Below are positions 8,872-17,074 of a stretch of 64,000 nt of DNA, piece by piece. How positions within the stretch are numbered: the first letter of the stretch is position 1; each line of letters starts with the position of its first letter. The notes under the pieces were generated by a model that made no database searches, had not been told where the DNA came from, and saw only the letters and a program-made list of their open reading frames with translations. Source of the DNA: Desulfosediminicola ganghwensis (GTDB lineage: Bacteria; Desulfobacterota; Desulfobulbia; Desulfobulbales; Desulfocapsaceae); assembly GCF_005116675.2 (NCBI RefSeq), contig NZ_CP050699.1:186001-250000 (forward strand). Direction: 5' to 3'. Position numbers and translations under genes: made by a program.

Positions 8872-9768
8872 ATGTCGAATTTTAAAAGAATAATGGACGC
8901 CAACCCCATCTTAATGGTGTTGGGCGGTGCCTTTCTCATCAGCTTTTCCGCTGTCTGGGTTCAGCTTGCCAATGTGCCTGCTGCCACTTCTGCATTTTAC
9001 CGCGTTTTTTTTGGTTTTTTATTTCTGGTGCCAATTGCCTTTTTCGCCGGAGAACTGAAACGAATACCACCCCGTCTGCTGTCGCTGGCCGTCCCCTGCG
9101 CCATCGCTTTTGCCCTCGACCTCTACTTCTGGCATGCCAGCATCGGGTATATTGGCCCGGGACTTGCCACGGTCATCGGTAATTTTCAGGTCTTTTTTAT
9201 GGCGGCCTGCGGTTTCCTGTTTTTCGGTGAGTTGCTTCGAATCAGGTATATGGTTGCGCTGCCCCTGGCATTTTTCGGCCTTTTCCTGGTAATCGGTTTC
9301 GACTGGTCTAACCTGCCCCAGAGTTACAAAACAGGGGTAATCTATGGTTTTCTTACAGCGTTCTGCTATACCATCTATTTGCTGATACTCAGAAAGATTC
9401 AAGCCGACAAGGAGGTACAAAGCCGCTACAGCCCGCTGATGCTGGTATCGTTTTTCACTTCCTGCTGCCTCGCCCTCTGGCTCCTTGGTTCAGGTACCAG
9501 CTTTGCCATCCCCACCGTAGCCGACGGCATATACCTGCTCACTCTCGGACTGTTCAGTCAGACCATTGGCTGGGTTATGATCGCTAACAGCCTGCCGAAA
9601 ATACGGCCTTCATATACCGGTCTTATCCTACTGCTGCAGCCTGCGCTCTCCTTTGTCTGGGATGTACTGTTTTTTTCACGACCTACCGCTCCAATTCACT
9701 GGATAGGTATTATCATTACTCTGACAGCCATTTATATGGGATTAACCGGCCGCAAGACCGGGCAGTAA
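8872..9768 (+). CDS. EamA/DMT-family transporter
   Basis: About 298 residues with ten predicted membrane helices arranged as two EamA repeats (residues roughly 10-140 and 160-295), the drug/metabolite transporter fold. Substrate unknown; relatives export amino acids, nucleosides or metabolites. The conserved PAATSAFYRVFFG and FFGELLRIRYMVALPLAFFG segments are typical of the first repeat. The start is uncertain: ATG at 8872 is chosen, with ATG 8893 and GTG 8845 as alternatives, and none has a strong ribosome site. It appears to stand alone, downstream of a structured leader. Confidence 0.85.
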   Translation: MSNFKRIMDANPILMVLGGAFLISFSAVWVQLANVPAATSAFYRVFFGFLFLVPIAFFAGELKRIPPRLLSLAVPCAIAFALDLYFWHASIGYIGPGLATVIGNFQVFFMAACGFLFFGELLRIRYMVALPLAFFGLFLVIGFDWSNLPQSYKTGVIYGFLTAFCYTIYLLILRKIQADKEVQSRYSPLMLVSFFTSCCLALWLLGSGTSFAIPTVADGIYLLTLGLFSQTIGWVMIANSLPKIRPSYTGLILLLQPALSFVWDVLFFSRPTAPIHWIGIIITLTAIYMGLTGRKTGQ

Positions 9769-9868
9769 CAGGATCATTGCAAATATCGGTGAAAAATGTA
9801 ATCTTCTCTTATACGCCGTGAAATGTAACGCTGTCTTATAACAGCCTAATCACTACCAAGAAGCTGAT

Positions 9869-10225
9869 ATGAATATGAAGATTCTGAAGTATACGGATGC
9901 ACCATCCCATGAGATTGACAACGAAGTTGCCAAGGGGGTAACCGGCCGGGTACTTATCGGTAAGGACGACGAGGCCCACAACTTCTGCATGCGGATATTT
10001 ACCTTGAAACCAGGTGGTTTTACTCCGCGTCATAGCCACGAGTGGGAGCATGAAATTTTTGTTCACTCCGGAACCGGCAGGGTTTTCAAGGATGGAGAGT
10101 GGCAGACTGTCACCGGCGGTACTGCTGTATTCATTCCGGGCAACGAGGAACACCAGTTTATGAACGGCGGAGCTGAGAATTTCACTTTTATCTGCCTGAT
10201 TCCCTCAGGAGTTGACGAGATCTGA
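9869..10225 (+). CDS. Cupin-domain protein
   Basis: A 118-residue single-domain cupin. The metal-binding motif 1 is complete (GGFTPRHSHEWEHEIFVHSG, with two His, the Glu and the following His) and motif 2 reads PGNEEHQFMN. Small cupins of this kind bind a divalent metal and serve as isomerases, dioxygenases or sensors; the substrate is unknown. The ribosome site AAGAAG lies upstream of ATG 9869. It is preceded by a 100-base gap from the EamA gene and followed by hrpB. Confidence 0.82.
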   Translation: MNMKILKYTDAPSHEIDNEVAKGVTGRVLIGKDDEAHNFCMRIFTLKPGGFTPRHSHEWEHEIFVHSGTGRVFKDGEWQTVTGGTAVFIPGNEEHQFMNGGAENFTFICLIPSGVDEI

Positions 10226-10345
10226 TTGAGATGAGCTGTATTGCTATGGTGGTATTGCATACTGCAGGTATATCGTAATACAGCTTTGAGACCTCAACCT
10301 CTCAGGGCAACTGCCGAAAAACCGGTTGATGCTGCACGAATCACC

Positions 10346-12961
10346 ATGGCTAAAACGCCCTTACCAGATAGCTCAATAATCGAGCGGTACTCCGAGCTAC
10401 CCGTATCCGCAGTCATCTCCAAACTCTCAGCTGCCCTGCAGGAGGCGCACTGTGTGCTCAGTGCGCCCACCGGTTCAGGCAAGACCACACTTGTGCCGAT
10501 CGCACTTCTCACCCTTGCGCTCATTCCCGATCATAAAAAAATCATAATGCTCGAACCCCGGCGCATAGCCGCCCGTGCCGCTGCTGTGCGGATGTGTACT
10601 ATGGTAGGGGCCCCGGTTGGTACCATTATCGGCTACCGCACCAGATTTGACTCAAACATTTCCGCCGAAACCAGAATCGAGGTTGTCACAGAAGGAATCC
10701 TGATCCGGAAAATCCAGGACGACCCTGAACTGGCCGACACCCAACTGGTCATTTTCGATGAGTTCCATGAACGGAACCTTCAGAGCGATCTTGGCCTGGC
10801 CCTTTGCCTTGATCTCTGTGAGCTACGGGAAGATCTGCGGCTGCTGGTGATGTCCGCCACACTTGAGGCACCACCAATCTGCACCTTGCTTGGCGGTGGT
10901 GTACATATCGAGGCATCCGGCAGGAGCTATCCTGTAGATATACACCACCCTCCCGTAACTCATCGGGCAACCAATCAATTCACTCATCAAAATCCCCGAC
11001 CTGGCTCAAAATCAGCAATAGTCGATCTGGCACTCACCGGTATCGCGAGAGCCATTCAGGAACAAGCCGGGGACATCCTTGTTTTTCTGCCCGGTGCAGG
11101 CGAAATACACCTTTGCCGTGAACTCCTTGCCGAAAAGTACAGTTCACTGCTCGCAGATACTGAATTGCTGCCACTCTACGGAAACCTATCCCACCAGGAG
11201 CAAGACCGGATTTTTCAGCCCAAAGCTGCCAGACGACGTGTCATACTCTCAACCCCCATAGCCGAAACCAGTCTTACCATCGACGGTATTCGCTGTGTAG
11301 TCGATACCGGCTACTATCGTCGGCCCGTTCACGACCAGAGCAGCGGCCTGTCACGCCTCACCACCGCCCGAATATCAAAAGCATCTGCGGATCAACGTGC
11401 CGGCCGCGCAGGCAGAACCGCACCGGGTATCTGCTACCGACTCTGGGATAAGCACATCGACCACGGGTTGCTTACCAGCACCCCGCCCGAGATAATCAAC
11501 AGCGAACTCAGCGCCCTGGTGCTGCAACTCGCACTTTGGGGTGTCCGCGATTATTCAGATCTGAAGTGGATTGACCCACCTCGCCGCTCATCCTGGGATA
11601 AGGCGTTAGTGTTGCTCAGACAACTCAATTGCCTGACCGATACCGGAGATATCACCGCCCTGGGCCGAAAGGTCACCCCGCTGCCAGTGCATCCCCGGCT
11701 AGGGGTATTGCTTATTAAGGGAAATAGAGAGGGGGCCTGCTGGACAAGCTGTCTACTTGCGGCGCTGCTCTCAGACAAGGACATTTTCCGAAGCCGGACT
11801 GTCACTGCAGATATTCTGCCACGCCTGGAAGCTCTCTGGTCATTGGCCGATGCAGGTTCGGGCAGAAAGGTTCATCCCGCAACAGATGTGCGATTCTGCA
11901 AGGCTGTCATCAAACAGGCACGCCAATTATTGAAAATAGTAGGCGGTACTATTGAGTCAAAACCTCAGTTGAACGATGCTGGGTCGTTACTCGCCTATGC
12001 CTATCCCGACAGAGTCGCCTCCCTGAGATCCGGCTCACGCTCATCATACCTTCTTGCCAATGGCAGAGGCGCAATGCTGGCGGCTGATGACAGTCTCGCT
12101 GGAACACCTCTTCTCGTTGCAGCCCAGGTCGGTGATACCGACCATAGTCCACACAGCGGACAGAGCAGGATCTACATGGCCGCGCCGATCACCCGATCGG
12201 GCCTTGAATATTTCCATGCTCATCTGCTCCAGGAGAATGAGGACGTCAGCTGGGATCAGCAAAATAGACGAGTAAAGAGCGCTATCGAACTCAGGCTTGG
12301 CCAGCTTGTACTTGCGAGCAAAAAATACACCAGCCACGACAGCGACAAAACAGCACAGGCTTTTATGGACGGGGTTGGCCAAAATGGCCTGGCAACTCTT
12401 CCCTGGACACGGGAATCCCGCGATCTTCAGGCACGACTCTGTTCACTTCATCACTGGTTGCCCGATACGTGGCCTGATCTTTCTGACGAGCATCTCGCCA
12501 ACGATCTTGACTGGCTTGTACCCTACTGCTCAGGGATGCGAAATCTCGGCCAGCTGAAATCGCTGGATATGAAAGCAATCCTGCTCTCCATGTTCGACTG
12601 GAACCAGGCTCAGCAGATCGATGGCTTGGCCCCGAGCCATATCCAGGTTCCAAGCGGCTCGAAAATCCGGCTCAACTATACCCCCGGCGAAGCACCAGTT
12701 CTTGCCGTACGATTGCAGGAACTGTTCGGACTTTATGAAACACCCCAGGTGTGCCGCAACAGCGTATCGGTTCTCATCCACCTGCTCTCACCCGCCCAGC
12801 GCCCGATCCAGGTCACACAGGATTTGAAGTCTTTCTGGCTCAACACCTACCCCGAAGTGAGAAAGGAGATGGCAGGCAGGTATCCCAAGCATTACTGGCC
12901 GCAGGATCCGTTTGAGGCCCAGGCGACCAGAAAAACGAAGAAACAGATGGATAGGAAATGA
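10346..12961 (+). CDS. hrpB: ATP-dependent helicase HrpB
   Basis: DEAH-box helicase of the HrpB family; its cellular role in bacteria is poorly defined (RNA metabolism is suggested). Motifs in order: Walker A APTGSGKTT, DEFH (motif II) in IFDEFHERN, SATL, motif V region STPIAETSLTIDG, and motif VI QRAGRAGR. The C-terminal third matches the HrpB-specific C-terminal region, ending in a basic tail. ATG 10346 (871 residues) is preferred; the longer frame from 10241 adds a sequence not expected in the family. A typical HrpB is 810-850 residues. Confidence 0.92.
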   Translation: MAKTPLPDSSIIERYSELPVSAVISKLSAALQEAHCVLSAPTGSGKTTLVPIALLTLALIPDHKKIIMLEPRRIAARAAAVRMCTMVGAPVGTIIGYRTRFDSNISAETRIEVVTEGILIRKIQDDPELADTQLVIFDEFHERNLQSDLGLALCLDLCELREDLRLLVMSATLEAPPICTLLGGGVHIEASGRSYPVDIHHPPVTHRATNQFTHQNPRPGSKSAIVDLALTGIARAIQEQAGDILVFLPGAGEIHLCRELLAEKYSSLLADTELLPLYGNLSHQEQDRIFQPKAARRRVILSTPIAETSLTIDGIRCVVDTGYYRRPVHDQSSGLSRLTTARISKASADQRAGRAGRTAPGICYRLWDKHIDHGLLTSTPPEIINSELSALVLQLALWGVRDYSDLKWIDPPRRSSWDKALVLLRQLNCLTDTGDITALGRKVTPLPVHPRLGVLLIKGNREGACWTSCLLAALLSDKDIFRSRTVTADILPRLEALWSLADAGSGRKVHPATDVRFCKAVIKQARQLLKIVGGTIESKPQLNDAGSLLAYAYPDRVASLRSGSRSSYLLANGRGAMLAADDSLAGTPLLVAAQVGDTDHSPHSGQSRIYMAAPITRSGLEYFHAHLLQENEDVSWDQQNRRVKSAIELRLGQLVLASKKYTSHDSDKTAQAFMDGVGQNGLATLPWTRESRDLQARLCSLHHWLPDTWPDLSDEHLANDLDWLVPYCSGMRNLGQLKSLDMKAILLSMFDWNQAQQIDGLAPSHIQVPSGSKIRLNYTPGEAPVLAVRLQELFGLYETPQVCRNSVSVLIHLLSPAQRPIQVTQDLKSFWLNTYPEVRKEMAGRYPKHYWPQDPFEAQATRKTKKQMDRK

Positions 12962-13004
12962 TTCAGACCACCACAGGGAAATACGGAATTCCTCGGTGCG
13001 CTTT

Positions 13005-14978
13005 CTAGTTTGATGACCTTACCTGTCCGATTAGCGGGTTAATGACGGGCGCACCGATTCCATAGATAACCACCATCCCTGTGCCGCCGCCCATGGTAGC
13101 GGTCCTCCTGTCAGGATTGTCGTCTACCAATGCGGGTATGACATCCCAATTGTTCGCCATCCAAACGTTACCTGCATCATCGAGCATCGTATCGGTTGAT
13201 TCTTGCAGTACTCCGGAGCGGTAATAGTGGATTATTTCACCTGTTTTCTTACCATCAGGGCAGAGTTTTTCATTGGTACCACACATGTGGATAAAGCCAG
13301 TGCCCAAAAAATTACCGATGAAAACCGTATCATCGCCTGCAATACTAACCCCCCAGGGTGCATAAATTTCACCTTCCAACACTTGCTTTTGGAGGACTGC
13401 ACCATCGGGGGATATCAGCGTCACGTTGCCTGTCTTGGTTATACCCTGCTGTTCATTTTTAAGAACTTTCTCGATATTGATTTTGAACTCTTCTATGATA
13501 CTTGCTTTTTCAGGTACTTTTGCGAGCGGGTATCCCATCGAAAAATTATTTCCAACCCAAACATGACCGGACGAATCAATGGCAACTCCACGCGGCGCCA
13601 TGCCACCTAGCTGGATTTGCTGCGCCTGATCTGGCTGACCAGCGAGGAAACGCGTTACCGTGATAGACCCATTGTTTGTTACCCAAACGACATTTCGATT
13701 GTCGACGGCAACAGCAAAAGGTCTTTTCAAACCTGGCACGTTGACAACCTCACCCTTGGTGTGATCACCCTTTGGAAACCGGATCAGTTGGTTCAGTTGG
13801 TTGTCGCAGACCCACACATCCCCATTAGGTGCCGTTGCCAGGCCCTGAAGCGCCCCATTCTCGCCATCGACATGCGCAGGGCCAAGTACCTTACCATCAA
13901 GGTCAAAAACACCGACCGTGCCATTAAAGCTACTAACCCACACTTTATCGGCCGAAACCGTTGTGCCCCAGCCAATACCATCGAGGCCCTGCCCATTATA
14001 GCCTACAAGAGGAGGCGATAGGGCCTCGCCACCTGGTGCCAGCCTGACAACGCCCCCACCAATCGCCTTTGAGAGCCCGGACTGGGAGCCCGGCATCCAG
14101 TTCTGCCCGCTCCATAGCTGCCCACGATTATCAAACATCAGCCGCCCTGGAGAATAGGTCCCACCTCCAGACAAACGCACCATGAGTGCGAAGTCATCCG
14201 GAACATAACTGAGATAGGGTAAGAAGTTGGTAGAGCGGCGCTCCTCACCATCGGGGTACGGGAATGCCGTAGTGAATAGGGCGAATAATTCTTTGGTGTT
14301 GAGGTAAGGCCTCACGGCAATGTTACGCAATGCCGTGAGCGTACTCTTGCCAGCAGTTATATCTATAAATTTTTCGCAGTTCGAGGGATCATTTCTGGCG
14401 CCGCACAATGACATAAGTGCTGCAAGGGTATTCATTCGAGCGACGGTTTCGGAAAACGTCAGGTTACTTCCATTCAGGACAGTAGCGCCGAAGGTGCCAG
14501 TAGATACGTCAACCAGGTTTTGCACATGCTGCGACCCGATTAAAAGGCCATTGGCAGAACCTGTTATGTTCTGATCCTCGGCAAACAGGCCAGCAAGAGG
14601 CCATACAGAGCCAATAGTTGAAAGTTCATTTATGGTAACGGCACCCTGCTGATCCGCACGAAGCACGGCTAATCCTGCATAATTGGGCACATCAACGCCA
14701 TCAATTTCTCCGCCCTTTGAAATAAGATAGTAAAATCCTGAGACAGGAGCAGGCACAGTATCAAACTGTATTTGCCCCGCCTTCGTCGTGCTGCCCTGCC
14801 CAAGCATTTTAGGCTTCGTTTCAGGCTGTGCTTGCCAAAGCGTTACTTCAGCATTGGATACGGGTATGCCTGCTGAAAGTACCGTTATTGAAAACTTTTG
14901 GTCCGATGACCACGCCGCCGATGTTGTGAGTGATAATGCCAGCAAACAAATGAACCAGTAAATAAATGTATTTTTCAT
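13005..14978 (-). CDS. Secreted NHL/streptogramin-lyase-like beta-propeller protein
   Basis: Starts at ATG 14978 (AGGTG ribosome site) with a clear signal peptide ending near residue 25. Residues about 28-120 form a beta-rich domain like a carboxypeptidase-regulatory/Ig fold (SITVLSAGIPVSNAEVTLWQ). From about residue 290 on there are repeated blades with the Vgb/NHL pattern: GLATAPNGDVWVCDN, FAVAVDNRNVVWVTNN, GVAIDSSGHVWVGNN, MLDDAGNVWMANN. There are no catalytic residues I can assign, so an extracytoplasmic binding or lyase-like role is possible. It converges on hrpB with a 43-base gap, and its promoter region abuts the IS element. Confidence 0.8.
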   Translation of the reverse strand: MKNTFIYWFICLLALSLTTSAAWSSDQKFSITVLSAGIPVSNAEVTLWQAQPETKPKMLGQGSTTKAGQIQFDTVPAPVSGFYYLISKGGEIDGVDVPNYAGLAVLRADQQGAVTINELSTIGSVWPLAGLFAEDQNITGSANGLLIGSQHVQNLVDVSTGTFGATVLNGSNLTFSETVARMNTLAALMSLCGARNDPSNCEKFIDITAGKSTLTALRNIAVRPYLNTKELFALFTTAFPYPDGEERRSTNFLPYLSYVPDDFALMVRLSGGGTYSPGRLMFDNRGQLWSGQNWMPGSQSGLSKAIGGGVVRLAPGGEALSPPLVGYNGQGLDGIGWGTTVSADKVWVSSFNGTVGVFDLDGKVLGPAHVDGENGALQGLATAPNGDVWVCDNQLNQLIRFPKGDHTKGEVVNVPGLKRPFAVAVDNRNVVWVTNNGSITVTRFLAGQPDQAQQIQLGGMAPRGVAIDSSGHVWVGNNFSMGYPLAKVPEKASIIEEFKINIEKVLKNEQQGITKTGNVTLISPDGAVLQKQVLEGEIYAPWGVSIAGDDTVFIGNFLGTGFIHMCGTNEKLCPDGKKTGEIIHYYRSGVLQESTDTMLDDAGNVWMANNWDVIPALVDDNPDRRTATMGGGTGMVVIYGIGAPVINPLIGQVRSSN

Positions 14979-15224
14979 TTTTGCACCTACTACGAATGAT
15001 TGAGATTGCTGTTCGTTGCACCTTAGACTCAAATTTGAAACCAAAACGCTAGTGCTCGACGAAAATGATAAACACGCAAAGCGTGACTGGCTCTCTTTCG
15101 AAAAAAAACTTCAACTATCCGTTAATGCGGGGTCTCCCCCTAGTGGTGATTTTTGTGTCCAGGCCACCCGAAAGAGAGACGGTCCCAACATTTCGGACCA
15201 CCCCTTAAGTTTACCTGCCAACAG

Positions 15225-15250
15225 TTCCTCAATCATGCTAAATTGAGGAA
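15225..15250 (+). promoter_or_regulatory. Hairpin that sequesters the transposase ribosome site
   Basis: TTCCTCAAT (15225-15233) pairs perfectly with ATTGAGGAA (15242-15250) over an eight-base loop. The 3' arm contains the only Shine-Dalgarno for orfA (GAGGA at 15245-15249; ATG at 15253). Transcripts entering from outside would fold and block translation, a known protective device of insertion sequences. Confidence 0.7.
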
Positions 15251-15252
15251 TT

Positions 15253-15567
15253 ATGAAAAGGACAAGACGAAAACATACAGCGGAGTTTAAGGCCAGAGTA
15301 GCCTTCGAAGCCATTCAGGGACTCAAAACTCAGAGTGAGATTGCGAAGGAATTTGAGATCCACCCGGTAATGGTTGGCAAATGGAAGACTGAACTGCTTG
15401 AACGCATGCCTGAGCTTTTCGCCAGCAAATCCGATAAGGGAGTTAATGCCAGCGATAAAGACAAGGATGAACTTGAGCGGAAAGTTGGCCAATTGACAAT
15501 GGAGGTGGATTTCCTTGAAAAAAAGTGCAAGCAGTTGGGGATACCGCTGAAAGGGCGAAGCAAATAG
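15253..15567 (+). CDS. IS3-family transposase OrfA
   Basis: A 104-residue DNA-binding protein: N-terminal helix-turn-helix of the IS3 type (RKHTAEFKARVAFEAIQG, then IAKEFEIHPVMVGKWK) followed by a heptad-rich C-terminal helix (about residues 70-95) that mediates multimerisation. The slippery heptamer A AAA AAG lies at 15519-15525, in frame with codons AAA AAG, and a -1 shift there enters the orfB frame to give the OrfAB transposase. Translation start ATG 15253 is held in a ribosome-site-blocking hairpin. Confidence 0.93.
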   Translation: MKRTRRKHTAEFKARVAFEAIQGLKTQSEIAKEFEIHPVMVGKWKTELLERMPELFASKSDKGVNASDKDKDELERKVGQLTMEVDFLEKKCKQLGIPLKGRSK

Positions 15568-16385
15568 ATTGGATTTCCCAACTGAGCATCCGTCGTCAAT
15601 GTGAACTACTCAAAATCCACCGTTCAATACTCTATTACCAGCGAAAAGACGAGTCTGCCATAAACCAGAGACTCATAGGGTTAATTGACAAATATCACCT
15701 GGAAGACCCCTCAGCAGGCACTCGGCGGATGAGTAAATATCTGCGCAGAGCAACAGGGATGAGAATAGGCCGAAAGCGGGTTCGTCGCCTTATGCGTCGT
15801 ATGGGCATAGAGGCAATTTACCCACGTAAACGTACTACCATTCCAGGGAGTTCGACCCAAATATATCCATACCTGTTACGGAAATTGCCAATCACCAGAC
15901 CGAACCAGGTGTGGGCCGCGGATATCACCTATGTCCCGATGAGGAAAGGGTTTGTTTATCTTTTTGCCATAATAGACTGGTATTCAAGGAAAATAATCGA
16001 TTGGGAAATCTCCACAACCTTGGACACTGAATTTTGCTTGCGCTGTCTCAACCGTGCCATACTCAAGCATGGTCCACCGGAGATATTCAACACGGATCAG
16101 GGGTGTCAGTTTACTTCCGGAAAATGGACCTCAGCACTCAAGGAGCACGGAATAGCCATCAGCATGGATGGCAAAGGAAGATGGATAGATAATGTAATGA
16201 TCGAGCGTTTTTGGAGGACTATCAAATATGAAGATATTTATTTGAAATCGTATGAAAATCCAAGAGAGTTAGCTAAAGGCATTACTAGCTACATTCAAAG
16301 ATATAACGGCGTGAGGCCACACGAAAGCTTATCAGATGCAACACCTGATGAGATTTACTACAAGCAACAAAGAAAAGCGGCTTGA
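15525..16385 (+). CDS. IS3-family transposase OrfB (integrase catalytic part)
   Basis: A 286-codon frame in -1 register to orfA, normally made as OrfAB by frameshifting at A AAA AAG. It has an HTH_21-like N-terminal region (RRMSKYLRRATGMRIGRKRV) and an rve catalytic core with the DDE triad: D in WAADITYVPM, D in FNTDQGCQFTSG, and E in MIERFWRTIKYE, plus the family-typical C-terminal NGVRPHESL. All catalytic residues are present and there is no internal stop, so the element may still be active. Confidence 0.93.
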   Translation: MQAVGDTAERAKQIDWISQLSIRRQCELLKIHRSILYYQRKDESAINQRLIGLIDKYHLEDPSAGTRRMSKYLRRATGMRIGRKRVRRLMRRMGIEAIYPRKRTTIPGSSTQIYPYLLRKLPITRPNQVWAADITYVPMRKGFVYLFAIIDWYSRKIIDWEISTTLDTEFCLRCLNRAILKHGPPEIFNTDQGCQFTSGKWTSALKEHGIAISMDGKGRWIDNVMIERFWRTIKYEDIYLKSYENPRELAKGITSYIQRYNGVRPHESLSDATPDEIYYKQQRKAA

Positions 16386-16392
16386 AAAAATT

Positions 16393-16428
16393 TCCAACGC
16401 CCTCTCCCCGCGGGGAGAGGGCGTTGGA
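16393..16428. repeat. 36-bp perfect palindrome inside the IS element
   Basis: Two 18-base arms meet without a loop; the left arm is TCCAACGCCCTCTCCCCG and the right its exact complement. It sits eight bases after the orfB stop, ahead of the right inverted repeat. It could be a terminator-like or REP-like palindromic element carried by the IS. Confidence 0.85.
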
Positions 16429-16495
16429 GCAACCGGAACTGTAGGAAGTAAACTTAAAAGCAGCAAATGGTGGTCCTAAAAACGGGACCACTTCA

Positions 16496-17053
16496 CTACG
16501 CTTTACCAAGTATACTCAGGAAACTGGCATATCCTTCACGATCAAAGTTATTGGATCTTTCGTTCATGAAACCATGCAGGTATTTCGTTTTGTGGCATTG
16601 AACGTTCGCCTTGAACGACAATCTTTCACATACTTGCTGAACATCGTAGGTGGGCTCTGTTGCTGCAAAATACCATGTGATTGGAATCTTCGGGTTTATT
16701 TCTAAATACATTCTAAGCTGGGAACTATAGAAGCAAATTGCTTTTGTATCTTTGTACAGTTCCAACTTCTCGGATAATGCCCATATTGCAGATGCGCCTA
16801 CACTGAATCCTAGTAATGTAATTTCTTCTGACTGGTTTCCCTGTAACTTTGCATGCAATGTCTCAGCATATGTATCCAGGCCAATTTGACTTTTGAAATA
16901 TGCGTAGGCTTCTGTTTCATCCCTGAAGCTCAGATCTTCACCTCCATAAGGGTCGATCACCTCAACATGGGAGTATTTATTTGAAATATTAGATAATAAT
17001 TCAAGTAACGCCTTGGTGTTACCAAAAATGTCAGATACAACCTTGAGTTTCAT
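16496..17053 (-). CDS. Small alpha/beta hydrolase (dienelactone-hydrolase-like)
   Basis: A 185-residue protein with a serine nucleophile elbow LGFSVGASA (GxSxG) near residue 94 and a C-terminal YLHGFMNER segment that supplies the likely catalytic His. ATG 17053 has a GAGAGA ribosome site; an upstream ATG at 17068 is less likely. The substrate is unknown. It sits 21 bases downstream of the QueG-like gene, same strand, so they are probably co-transcribed. Its stop codon lies only six bases from the IS right end; the protein looks complete, but loss of a few C-terminal residues cannot be excluded. Confidence 0.7.
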   Translation of the reverse strand: MKLKVVSDIFGNTKALLELLSNISNKYSHVEVIDPYGGEDLSFRDETEAYAYFKSQIGLDTYAETLHAKLQGNQSEEITLLGFSVGASAIWALSEKLELYKDTKAICFYSSQLRMYLEINPKIPITWYFAATEPTYDVQQVCERLSFKANVQCHKTKYLHGFMNERSNNFDREGYASFLSILGKA

Positions 17054-17074
17054 ATCTCTCTCATGCAAGGTGCG

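Larger units (their letters stand above)
15181..16489 (+). mobile_element. IS3-family insertion sequence, apparently intact
   Basis: About 1.31 kb, bounded by imperfect inverted repeats: left GGTCCC.AC.TTTCGGACCACC (15181 on) and right, read inward, GGTCCCGTTTTTAGGACCACC (from 16489), both continuing into shared AAGTTTAC. It carries orfA and orfB in the IS3 arrangement with a -1 frameshift window and an intact DDE triad. No target duplication is evident: flanks are AGAC on the left and ACTT or CTTC on the right. The usual terminal TG...CA is intact only on the right (CCA at 16490), suggesting a decayed left tip or a rearrangement after insertion. Confidence 0.9.

Noticed and set aside
9019-9420. 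Minus-strand frame of 133 codons
   Set aside because: Shadow of the EamA transporter gene with low-complexity polar translation.
15045-15180. Second insertion-sequence remnant left of the IS3 element
   Set aside because: Only a short CACGC/GCGTG hairpin and no transposase fragment are seen.
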